Positions 37,908 through 46,800 of a stretch of DNA of 64,000 nucleotides are shown here, in pieces; within the stretch, counting starts at the first letter, position 1, and every line of letters starts with the position of its first letter. The stretch covers positions 162,856 to 226,855 of the forward strand of contig NW_008705590.1 of NCBI RefSeq assembly GCF_000186865.1, given 5' to 3'. The notes beneath the pieces are model-generated. The model was given only the letters and a program-made list of their open reading frames with translations, was not told the origin of the DNA and ran no database searches. This DNA comes from Aureococcus anophagefferens (Eukaryota; Sar; Pelagophyceae; Pelagomonadales; Pelagomonadaceae). Both the position numbers and the translations under genes were made by a program.

Positions 37908-38402
37908 ATGCTGCGGCACACAGCACTGCGCTTCGCGCGCGTCGCGCGGCCGCGCGGCGTCCGCGCGCGTCGATGCGCGCCGACGACGCATCGATGGCCG
38001 CCGTTTCAGCCATGCCGCGGCCTCGCGACGGCCGGCGGCGAGGGCGACAAGAAGCCGGCGCCGGCGCCGTCGAAGTGGGAGAAGATCCGGACCCTGTTTC
38101 GGGAGCACGGCGTCGCGTTCGCCGGGGTCTACACGGTCGCGTACACGGCGACCTTCGTCCCGCTCATGGGCGCGCTGACCGTCGGGGGCGTCGACGGCCC
38201 CGAGCTCGTGCTGTGGGGCGCGGAGCAGCTCCGGATCCCCTACGACCTGACCTGGATCCAGGACGGCCCGCTGTCCAAGGACCTGATCAACGCGTTCATC
38301 GCCATGGAGCTCAACGGCTGGATCGAGTTCGCGCGGCTGCCCGTCGTGCTCGCCGCGACGCCGCGCGCGTCCGCGTGGCTCAACGCGCGGCGGGGCCGCT
38401 AA
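37908..38402 (+). CDS. FAM210/DUF1279-like mitochondrial membrane protein
   Basis: 164 aa. An Arg-rich presequence (MLRHTALRFARVARPRGVRA) ending near GLATAGG suggests mitochondrial import. The core SKWEKIRTLFREHGVAFAGV, then YTVAYTATFVPLM, is the DUF1279 signature of FAM210A/B, followed by a second hydrophobic helix (INAFIAMELNG...LPVVLAATP). FAM210 proteins influence mitochondrial translation and membrane organisation. Convergent with the K+ channel gene, 12 bp between stops. Confidence 0.8.
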   Translation: MLRHTALRFARVARPRGVRARRCAPTTHRWPPFQPCRGLATAGGEGDKKPAPAPSKWEKIRTLFREHGVAFAGVYTVAYTATFVPLMGALTVGGVDGPELVLWGAEQLRIPYDLTWIQDGPLSKDLINAFIAMELNGWIEFARLPVVLAATPRASAWLNARRGR

Positions 38403-38413
38403 GCACATCGGTG

Positions 38414-39750
38414 TTAGACCCGCGCGGCGGCGTCGTCGGCGGGCATCTCGGGGTTCAGGCAGCAGAACGCGTCGGCGGCCCGGTTGTCGGCCGCGGCCGC
38501 CGCGCGCTTTTTCGCCGCCTTGCGCTCCTTCTTCCGCGCCTTGCGCTCCTTCTTCTTCTCCATGGCCTCGACGATGTCGGCCTCGCTCGCGCCCGTCATG
38601 CGTTGACCGGCCTTGACGATCGTCTCCTCCGCGGCTTCGAGCTTGTCCTCGACGCCCTCGATCAGCGCCTCGGTGGTGTCGATCGCGTGGAGCGCGGCGC
38701 GCTCGAGCGCCTCGGACATGGACAGGTCGCGGCCGACCTTGCTCCGGCTCGCCTCCGCCGACGCCTTGTATTTGGCGTCGATGAGGTCCAGGTCGTCCTT
38801 CGTCAGCTTGCCGGAGCCGTCCGCGTCGTACTCGTCGAACTGCCGCTTGTACTTGAGGATCGTCTCGTCGTCGAGGTGGCCCATGGCCGCGAGCATGCCC
38901 AGGACGTACTCGTTCTTGTCGACGCCGTCGCCGTCCGTGTCGAGGTCCTTGATCATGTCGATGTTGAACGACGCGAGCAGCTCCGCCTCGCGCGCCTCTT
39001 TGCGGATGTCGTCCCCGAGCTTCGACAGCGTCGTGATGGCCGCGGTGACGAAGACGACGCTGAAGAGGACGAAGAAGATGAGGAAGACCATGTCCGTCTT
39101 CGGGTGGCAGAGCGACAGGTCGCCGTAGCCGACCGTCGTCACGGTCATGAACGTCCACCAGAGCGCGTCGAGATTCCCCCAGGCGCACTCCTCGTCGCCC
39201 GCCGTCGTCATCACGAAGTAGCCCGTGCCGAACAGGATGGGCAGCACGATCTCCACCACCGCGAGCACGCCCTTGACCCACTGCGGGCTCCGGTTGTCGT
39301 CCGGGTTGTTGTCCGCGAGTTTCATGAGGAAGACCATGAGGTGCGTGTGGACGTAGGCGCCGGCGTCCATGGCGATGGGGAGGCACACGGCGAGGCCGAT
39401 GAGGATGTAGACCATCATGAAGAGCTTCGCGCTCTTCGTCGTGGGCGACACGTCGCCGTAGCCGACCGTCGTCATCGACACCGTCAGGAAGTAGCACGCC
39501 TCGCGCACGCTGAACTGCTCCGGGCCGAGGCAGAGCACGAGGCAGCCGAAGGTGTCTGCGCGGGACGCGCGGCCTCGGCGGCGGGCGGGCGGGGGGGGGG
39601 GGCGGGACGCGGGGGGCGCGGGCAGTAGAGGCCGAGCGTGAAGGCGTTCTCGATTGCGTTCTGGATGGGCCGATTTTCCTGCTCCAGCTGGTGTTTGCGC
39701 TGCGGGCTTATCTTGTTGTAGAGGCGCCGCTTCAGGTTCTCCATCCCCAT
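38414..39750 (-). CDS. Two-pore K+ channel (TPK/KCO-like) with two EF-hands
   Basis: Two exons, 39750-39624 and 39555-38414, with a 68-bp GC-AG intron that splits the first helix (AFTLGLY-YTFGCLVLCLG); product about 422 aa. Two selectivity filters, TTVGYGDVSP and TTVGYGDLSL, each between a pair of helices, give the 2TM-P-2TM-P plan. Two canonical EF-hands follow (DTDGDGVDKNEY and DADGSGKLTKDDL), as in plant TPK1, so Ca2+-gated K+ flux across a vacuolar or plasma membrane is expected. A coiled-coil and Lys-rich tail ends with FCCLNPEM. The ATG at 39750 is the first in frame. Confidence 0.9.
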
Positions 39751-39971
39751 GGTGGCCGAGAGGACGTGGGACCAGCCCCAAGTTCGCGGGTGGGTGATGA
39801 TGATCGACAAATATCCCAGCAGCTTTTCTATTTCCCTGTTTCAGCCAATTGGTTTCAGCGGCTAATGTTGCACTTTTGAAAATTCCAACGCCGCGCGCGC
39901 GATCCGAAGGCCGATGCGCCCACCCGTGGGCCCGTGTCCACGTTCGACCGGAGAAGCTTAGGCGGTCCGAC

Positions 39972-40226
39972 CTACGCGCCCGACCGCGCGCGGCGGAGGC
40001 GGTTGGTCTGGACCTTGGTGAGGCCCGCGGCCGCGAGGGACTTGGCGACGGAGAGCAGGCCGCCTTCGCCGGCGCAGGCGACGACGGCGTCGCCGGCCAG
40101 CGCGGCCTTGGAGCCGATCCGCAGCAGGGTGTCGGTTTTGTCCTCGACGTCCGCCGGCTGAGAGTTCGGAGTTAAGACCTTCCTTGCCTTAAAAAGTTTC
40201 ACTTCTCAGTTCACCATCGACATCAT
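39972..40226 (-). CDS. Small 65-aa protein with a 12-nt first exon
   Basis: Exon 1 is 40226-40215 (MMSM), a 57-bp GT-AG intron runs 40214-40158, and exon 2 is 40157-39972; the phases agree. The body (TDTLLRIGSKAALAGDAVVA, then LLSVAKSLAAAGLTKVQTNR) ends in RRARSGA. The pattern of a beta strand followed by an A..VAK.L helix is faintly like an Alba domain, but it is too short to assign. Divergent from the cupin gene with 86 bp between starts. Confidence 0.5.
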
Positions 40227-40312
40227 CGACCTGGTGGCAACAAGGTGCCCGCAGAGCGAGCCCGCCGCACGACAACACGCGCGGGCTTCCCGCCGCGCGC
40301 CGACACGCAAGC

Positions 40313-40783
40313 ATGGCGCCGAAGAAGAAAACAAAACAGCATCCCATCACCGTCGTCCACAATTTCGGCGGCCGGCGCTGCACGGGCGAGCCGCCGTCGG
40401 TGGCGACCTGGGGCACCTGGGACTGCGACCCGTCGAAGACCGGCGCGCCGTCGCAGCATCACGCCTACGGCAAGAGCTTCCCCTGGACCTTCGACATGGA
40501 GGAGAAGTTCTACGTCCTCGAGGGCAGCGCGACGCTCACGCCCGACGACGCCGAGAAGCACGGCGCGCCGGTGACGGTCGCGGCGCGCGACATGGTCACG
40601 GCGCCCAAGGGCTGGAAGGGCACCTGGGACGTCCACTCGCTCCTCAAGAAGCGGTACGCGTTCTTCGACGCCAAGGGCCTTCGCGTCGACGAGGACGAGG
40701 ACGAGGACGACGAGGCGCCGAAGCGCGCGCGCGACTCCGACGACTCCGACGACGAGCGCCGCGTGCGGACGAAGGCGGCGTAA
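40313..40783 (+). CDS. Cupin_3-type protein with acidic nuclear-style tail
   Basis: 156 aa. A single cupin barrel (about 14-115): VATWGTWDCDPS, FPWTFDMEEKFYVLEGSATL, VAARDMVTAPKGWKGTWDV and KKRYAFF, matching the Cupin_3 (PF05899) pattern found in ureidoglycine aminohydrolase-like and many uncharacterised proteins. The usual metal-binding His residues are reduced to Glu and few His, so enzymatic activity is uncertain. N-terminal MAPKKKTKQ and a C-terminal acidic run plus KRARDSDD suggest a nuclear location. Confidence 0.8.
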   Translation: MAPKKKTKQHPITVVHNFGGRRCTGEPPSVATWGTWDCDPSKTGAPSQHHAYGKSFPWTFDMEEKFYVLEGSATLTPDDAEKHGAPVTVAARDMVTAPKGWKGTWDVHSLLKKRYAFFDAKGLRVDEDEDEDDEAPKRARDSDDSDDERRVRTKAA

Positions 40784-40820
40784 GCGTCTATGTCCAGCCC
40801 TTTTACACGGTGTGGGGCGT

Positions 40821-41435
40821 TCATTTGGCCGGGAGCTTCTGCGGGCTCGCGTTCGCGGGCTCGCCCTGCCAGGCCTGGCGGCCCTTGACCCCGGGCACGG
40901 CGCGCACGCTCAGGTCGCGGCCCTGGAGCTGCTCCGCGTATTTCAGACACTCGTCGCGCCGCCAGGTGCCCAGACACGAGAAGCCCTGCTGCATCGCGAA
41001 GTCGCTGTGGTCCATCGCGTCGTCCTCGGGCATGGCCAGCACGAGGCAGAGCGCGCCCGCCGCGTAGGGGACGGTCATGCGCGGCTTCGCGAAGGTCGAG
41101 TTCAGCAGGAGGATGTGGAAGTTGTCCTCGTCGCGGCGCGTCGAGTCCTTGTCCATGGCCCACTCGAACGGCGAGCCTCCGGCGGACGCGTAGTCGTCGC
41201 GCTGCGGGCCGCGCTTCGTCGACCCGCCGGGCGACGCCGTGCGCGGTCGCGTCGTGGTCCGCTCCTTCGTGGGAACGGAGGCCATCGAGGGCCTCGAAGA
41301 AGGAGAAGAAGCCACCCCGTTTTCAAAACACGTCAGCGTTCGCGGAGCGGCGACGGCGCGCGCGCGCGTCGGCGCGGGCGCGAGGGCAGAGGCGGTCGTC
41401 GCGCAGAGCAGCGCCGTGAGCGTCGCGAGCGTCAT
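40821..41435 (-). CDS. Divergent ClpS-like adaptor, plastid-targeted
   Basis: 204 aa. The first 20 residues (LATLTALLCATTASALAPAP) contain a signal peptide ending in ASALAP, close to the heterokont ASAFAP plastid motif. Residues about 105-185 follow the ClpS fold: NFHILLLNSTF, then PYAAGALCLVL, MQQGFSCLGTW and CLKYAEQLQGRDLSVRA. ClpS hands N-degron substrates to Clp protease. The substrate-binding residues are altered: the NDD of classical ClpS is NST and the pocket His appears to be Met, so classical N-degron recognition is doubtful. Confidence 0.7.
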   Translation of the reverse strand: MTLATLTALLCATTASALAPAPTRARAVAAPRTLTCFENGVASSPSSRPSMASVPTKERTTTRPRTASPGGSTKRGPQRDDYASAGGSPFEWAMDKDSTRRDEDNFHILLLNSTFAKPRMTVPYAAGALCLVLAMPEDDAMDHSDFAMQQGFSCLGTWRRDECLKYAEQLQGRDLSVRAVPGVKGRQAWQGEPANASPQKLPAK

Positions 41436-41573
41436 GTTTCGCGTGCGGAATTGTGTGCAGAGGCGACCGCTCGACTGGCTGACTGGTTTTTACGGGCGTG
41501 GCTCCGACTTGCAGAATTCATTTACCCAATGGTGCCGCACCCGAGGATCTGGGGCTGCCCGAAGACGACGACC

Positions 41574-42359
41574 ATGGCGGCGCGCACGAAGGTGGACCTC
41601 TCCGACGATCCCATGGCGTCCCTCTTCGAGGACGACTTCGTGCCCGCGTCGAAGACGGCCCCGGCGCCCGTCGCCCAAGCGGCCGAGGAGCCCGAGCTGC
41701 GGGCGCTCGACTTTAGCAAGGTCGCCATCAAGGGCGCCGCCGCCCCGCCGAAGCCGGCGCCGACGGCGGCGGCGCCGCCGAGCGACCGCGTCGTGCGCGA
41801 GGACCTGCACGGCGACGACGTGCGCATGGGCCTCGGCGTCGACTTCTCGTCGCTCGCGCCGGCCGTCGGCGCGTCGTCGGCGGCGCTCGCGGACGGCGCC
41901 GCGACGGCGGGCGCGGGGGGCCTCTTCGGCGGCGCGGCCGCGGCGCCGGCGCCCGACGCCGACGCGGACCTCTTCGGCGAGGCGAGGGCGCCGCGGGGCG
42001 TCGTGCTCCGGTCGCGGAGCGACGACGCGGTGATCGACGACCTTTTGGTGGGCAAGATCCTCGAGAAGGAGGACTTCAGCGGCCTCGCGGCGGACGACTC
42101 GCTCTTCGGCGCGTCCGACGTGAAGCGGGCGGGGGCGCCGCCGCCGCCGGCCGCGCGGCCGGACCTCGACCTCGGCGTCCTCGACAAGCTCGACGACCTC
42201 GGCGACCTCGACGCCGCGCCGGCCGCGCCGGCGCGCGCGGCCGCGCCCGCGCCCGCGGCGCCCGCGGCGCCGCCGCCGCCCGCCGTCGACGACAACTTCG
42301 ACTTCTCGGCCTACATCGACCAGGCCCAGGGCAAGTCCGGCGGCGGGCTCTTCGACTAG
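41574..42359 (+). CDS. Disordered Ala/Asp-rich protein with short conserved motifs
   Basis: 261 aa from the ATG at 41574 (41529 also in frame). Short ordered motifs, DDPMASLFEDDFVPA, LFGGA, DADLFGEA, DDSLFGASD and DNFDFSAYIDQ, are spread through Ala/Pro-rich linker. Repeated acidic-Phe motifs (LFE, LFG, FDF) resemble adaptor-binding peptides used in vesicle coats, but this is inference from composition. Family not recognised. Confidence 0.5.
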   Translation: MAARTKVDLSDDPMASLFEDDFVPASKTAPAPVAQAAEEPELRALDFSKVAIKGAAAPPKPAPTAAAPPSDRVVREDLHGDDVRMGLGVDFSSLAPAVGASSAALADGAATAGAGGLFGGAAAAPAPDADADLFGEARAPRGVVLRSRSDDAVIDDLLVGKILEKEDFSGLAADDSLFGASDVKRAGAPPPPAARPDLDLGVLDKLDDLGDLDAAPAAPARAAAPAPAAPAAPPPPAVDDNFDFSAYIDQAQGKSGGGLFD

Positions 42360-42412
42360 ACGCGCCCCCGTAATGGCCAGCGTACGCAGAAATGACCACA
42401 CACAAAGCCGCG

Positions 42413-43663
42413 TTATGCGTCGCTCTCGGAGTCGCTGGGCGTCGGGCGGCGAGGCGACATGGAGTCGGCCATGGACTGGAAGATCGACTTCCTCGCCGGC
42501 TCCTTGGGGGAAAATTTCGTCGGCGTCCGACTCGCGGCGGCGACGCGGGCCTTGGCGCGCGCGGCCGCCGCGGACCCGGGCGCGGGCGCGCGGGCCGCGG
42601 CGCCGGCGCGCGCGCCCGCGGCGCTGCCCCAGGGCGGCCGCGTCGTCGTCGTCTTCTTCGGCGGCGGCTTCTTCGCGCCGGCCGGCGCCGCGCGGGCGCG
42701 GCCGAAGCGGTCCGGCGCCGCGCGGAACGACGGCGGCGTCGCCCTGGGCTCCGGCTCGCTTCGCGCCTGCGGCGTGCCGACGCCCCGCGGCTTCCACGCG
42801 CGCGCCGCCGCCAGGGGACCGGGCTTCTTGGCGGGCCGTCGCTCGGGGGCGGGCGCCGGCGCCTCCGCCCGCTTCGCGGCCTTGGGCGCGCCGGTCGCCG
42901 GCTCGGGCGCCTCCTTGGCCGCGACGGGCGGCTCCTCCTCGGCGGCGGGCTCCGCCGGCCCCTCCTCGACGACCGCCTCCTCCTCGACGGCCGGCTCCTC
43001 GGACACCTTCGCCGGCGGCCCCGGCGGCGCCTCGACGGGATCCTCCGCTTCCTCCTTCGGCTCGAGCTCCGCGTCGTCCTCGGGCTTAAAGTCGAACTCC
43101 GTCGCGACCTCGTCCTTCGCTTTGAAGTCGAACTCCGTCGCGACCTCGTCCTTCGGCTTGAAATCGAACTCCGTCTCGTCTTTCGGTTTAGAATCGAACT
43201 CCGTCTCCTCCTTCGGTTTAAAGTCGAACTCCGTCGCGGCCTCGTCCTTTGGTTTCGCGACCCCGTCGACGTCGGCCTGTTCCAACCTCCGCGACAGGCG
43301 CCGCTCGCTGCGGCGCCGCTCGTGGTGCGTGACGACGTCGTGGCCGAAGGCGAGGACGAGGAAGAGCCCCCGCTCCGCGCCGAGGCGCGCGAGGTACGCG
43401 AGCGGGAGCACCGCGTAGGAGAAGACGTAGTCGGTCGCGCCCGCGGACGGCGGGAGCAGGAACGCCGCGAGCGCCGCGCCGTGCTTCGCGAGGGCGTGGC
43501 CCGGGACCCAGGTGACGAGCCAGTCGACGTAGGCGTCGTAGAAGGCGAAGCAGCCGTAGACGACCCAGTAGCGCAGGCAGCGCACCTTGTCCGCCTCGCT
43601 CTTCGCCTTCAAGGCGTTGAAGCTCCGCCAGACGCCCCAGAGGGAGATCAGGGCCGTGTACAT
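42413..43663 (-). CDS. REEP/TB2-DP1-HVA22 membrane-shaping protein with repeat tail
   Basis: 416 aa. The N-terminal about 100 residues are the TB2/DP1/HVA22 domain: ALISLWGVWRSFNALK, VRCLRYWVVYGCFAFYD, WVPGHALAKHGAALAAFLLPP and YVFSYAVLPLA. These hairpin helices curve tubular ER. Residues about 140-190 hold five or six tandem units of TEFDFKPKDEVA type (36 or 45 bp), followed by Pro/Ala/Glu-rich tail and a basic Pro-Ala section. The repeat array could be a binding platform. Confidence 0.8.
   Translation of the reverse strand: MYTALISLWGVWRSFNALKAKSEADKVRCLRYWVVYGCFAFYDAYVDWLVTWVPGHALAKHGAALAAFLLPPSAGATDYVFSYAVLPLAYLARLGAERGLFLVLAFGHDVVTHHERRRSERRLSRRLEQADVDGVAKPKDEAATEFDFKPKEETEFDSKPKDETEFDFKPKDEVATEFDFKAKDEVATEFDFKPEDDAELEPKEEAEDPVEAPPGPPAKVSEEPAVEEEAVVEEGPAEPAAEEEPPVAAKEAPEPATGAPKAAKRAEAPAPAPERRPAKKPGPLAAARAWKPRGVGTPQARSEPEPRATPPSFRAAPDRFGRARAAPAGAKKPPPKKTTTTRPPWGSAAGARAGAAARAPAPGSAAAARAKARVAAASRTPTKFSPKEPARKSIFQSMADSMSPRRPTPSDSESDA
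43085..43262. repeat. In-frame tandem repeat coding FDFKPKDE units
   Basis: Units GTCGAACTCCGTC and GACCTCGTCCTTCG recur with spacing of 45 and 36 bp, so all copies stay in frame in the REEP-like gene. Length variation by unequal crossing over is expected. Confidence 0.8.
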
Positions 43664-43889
43664 GGCTCGCGCGCGAGGAGGTCCGCGCGACGGCGGCGCC
43701 GAGGTCGCGCCGAGCTCACGCGTGCGCAGATCCCAGCCGCGAGGCGCGACACGATGCCAGGATTTGTGAAGCCGTTGATGCTCTGCACGTTGACGACAAG
43801 GCAGTTGGCTGGAGCCAGCCCGTAATCTGGGACGCGCCGCGCGGCGTCGTCGTCGCAGCGCGCGTCTCGACGAAGAGCGACGCAGCCCG

Positions 43890-46800
43890 ATGGCCGCGAC
43901 CCTCCCCTACGTCGTCGTCTACTGCAGCAGCGAATCGTCCGAGGCGCCGGCGCGGTGCCTCGAGGAGCCCGGCGGCGGGTGCTGGGTGTCGGACGCGCGG
44001 CACCGCTTCCCCGTCGAGGTCGGGCTCTGGGTCGGCGACGCGACGCTGGAGGCGCTGCGCTTCGTCGCGCACGAGTCGCTCGCGCCGCGGCGCGTCGAGG
44101 TCTACGTCGCGTCCGGCGAGGGCGAGGCGCCGCGCGACGACTTTTCGCGCGAGCCGGAGGCGCTCGCGACGCTGCGGCGGCGCTGGCGCGGCGAGTACGG
44201 CGACGCCGTGTTCACGCGCGTCGGCGCCGTCGACTTCCACGGCGACGCGCGGCGGGACGCGCGGCGGCCCGCGCGGGGCGGCCCGGAGCGCGAGGCGAAG
44301 CTCGCGCGATTGGCGCGGCCCGCGCGGCGCTGCCGCTTCGTGCGCCTCGTCGTGCACGAGCCGCTCACGGCGCTGCGGCCGGGCGGCTCCTGGGGCGCGA
44401 CGCCGCTCCCGCTGCGGCGCCGGCGGCAGCACTGCGTCGCGCTCGCCGCGATCCTCCTCCGCGGCGCGGACGCGGAGAGCCGCCTCGAGGCGTCGCGCGG
44501 GAGCGGCGGCGCGGATCTCGCGAAGGAGGCGCTCGACGACGCGGAGCGGGCCTTGGTCGCGTCGGGCGTGGCCGCGGACGTCGTCGCGGGGCTCGCGCGC
44601 GGCCGCGCGTCGGACCGCGCGGCCGCGCGGCGGTCGAGCGACGCGTCCGTCTCGCGCGCGCTCTTCCCCGCCGCGCCCGAGCGGCATCCGCCGCCGCAGC
44701 GGACGCCGCGCGCGACGCCGCCGCCGGCCGCCGACGACGACGCGCTGCTGCGCTCGCTGGAGACGGGCCTCCATCGAGCGAAGACCTCCAAGCGCGCCGC
44801 GGCCGCGGCCGCCTTCGAGGCGGCCCTGGCCCGGGGCCGCGCGCTCGCGGCGGAGGCGCGCGAGAGCGCCGAGGAGATGCGCGCCTGCGCCGCGCGGGAC
44901 GACTTCGACGGCGCGTCGGCGGAGCAGCGCCGCGGCCGCGCGCTCAAGGAGGAGCGGCTGCGGGTGCTGCGGCGCGCGCTCGACGACTACGACGGCGACG
45001 GCGCGGGCCGCGACCCGCTCTCGCCGCGGCGGCCCGAGGACGACGACGACGGCGACCTGCCCGCGCCGCCGCGCGGCGCCGTCTTCTGCCACGCCTGGAG
45101 CCGGGACGCGGCGGCCGCGCTGCCGGGCGGCGCGGAGCCCGTCGACGCGTCGCGCGACGACGGCGACCTCGCGGCGAGCCTCGACGCGTCGGGCGCGGCC
45201 AAGGAGACGCGGCGCGACGCGACGGACGCCGTCTTCGACGTGGCGACGTCCGCGAAGCTCCGCGCGCGGCGCCGCGCGAAGCGCGCGTCGAAGGACGGCG
45301 ACGAGGCGTTCGCGCCGCCGGACCCCGTCGACTCCGAGAGCGACGAGAGCGACGGCGGGGCCGCGGGGTCCGACAGCGAGCCCGACGCCAACGACATGAC
45401 GCTGACGGACGCGTCGATGATGACGTCGACCATCGACGGCCTGGCGTCCGTCACGGGCGACGGCGGCGCGCGCCACTTTCCCGCGGGCGGCGGGTCCTTC
45501 GACGCCGCTTTGCCCGTGCTCTCCGCCGACGGCTTCTGGGGCTTCGACGAGCGGCCCCTGGAGCCGCTGGAGGGCGTGCCGCTGCGCCTCGGCGGCGACG
45601 ACGGGGACCCGCGCGCGGCCGTCGAGCGGCTGCTCCGCGGGCCCGAGACCGTGTCGTCGCGTCTCGTGCTCTGGATGGACAGCGAGAACATCGCGGACGC
45701 CGGGGCCGTCGCCGACGCGTTGGGCCAGATGCACGCCGTCGCCCTGTCGCCGCCGCCGCCGCCGCCGGGGGGCTACGAGGAGTGGGCCGTGCGGCGCGCG
45801 CTCGGCGCGGCCGCGCGGCCGGGGCCGGGCGACGACGGCGACGGGCCCTTCTTCGCGCCGCCGCTGGCGGCCCTGCTGCACGCGCGCGTCGACGAGGACT
45901 CGGGCGGCGGCCTGCGGCGCGTGAAGATCGTCGACGAGGCGGCGAAGGACTCGCCGCGCGTCGTGTTGGTTGAGGACGCGGCGACGGCCGGCGCGGCGCG
46001 CGGCGAGGCCGCGCTGCGGGCCGCGCGGTGCCGGGCCGTGGACCGGGCTCTGGTCGCGGCCGTGGGGGACCTCGCCCTGGCCTTCGCGTGCCAGGGCAAC
46101 TGGATCATGCGCCGCCAGGTGTTCAACCTGGTCCGCGACGGCGCGTCGCGCGTCGACGGCGCCGCGCTCGGCGCCGCGGCCGACGACCTGGCGTTGTTCG
46201 AGGTCGACGCGGAGCGCACGCGGCGCTACGGCGCCGCGCCGGACGACGGCGGCCGGGGCACGGGCCCGCCGGAGCTCGCGCCCTTCCGGCGGCGGCGCCT
46301 CCTCTTCGCCGCGCTCGTGACGCTCTTGCAACAGGGCCTCGCCGACGCGTCGGCGGACGTCTTCATCGCGGCGAACCGGCTCCTGGTCGACGTCTTCAAG
46401 GGCCGCGCGAAGCGCAACGTCAAGTTCCGGAGCGCGCGCGACTCGCAGAATCTCATCGAGCCGAACGAGATCCGGTTCATCGACGCGGGACAGGACGCGG
46501 CCGCGTCGCCGCGGCGGCGCGACGACGACGACGACGACGCGCACCTGCGGCCCTGGGAGGTGCTGCGCCTGGGCGTGCGGTCCACGGGGTCGCCTCTGCG
46601 GGAGGCGCTCGTCGCGCTGCGGCGGCTGCTGCCGCTCGTCGCGCAGCGCCTGCCGCGGCTGCGCCGGCGGGACCTGGGCGAGGACGCCTTCGCGTCCCAG
46701 GCGGCGAAGCGCGCGAGCCGCCGGGCGACGAAGACGCTGCTGAAACTGGCGAACCTCCACTGGCTCGGCGCCGCGGTCGTCGCCGCGGCCGTGCTGCCGC

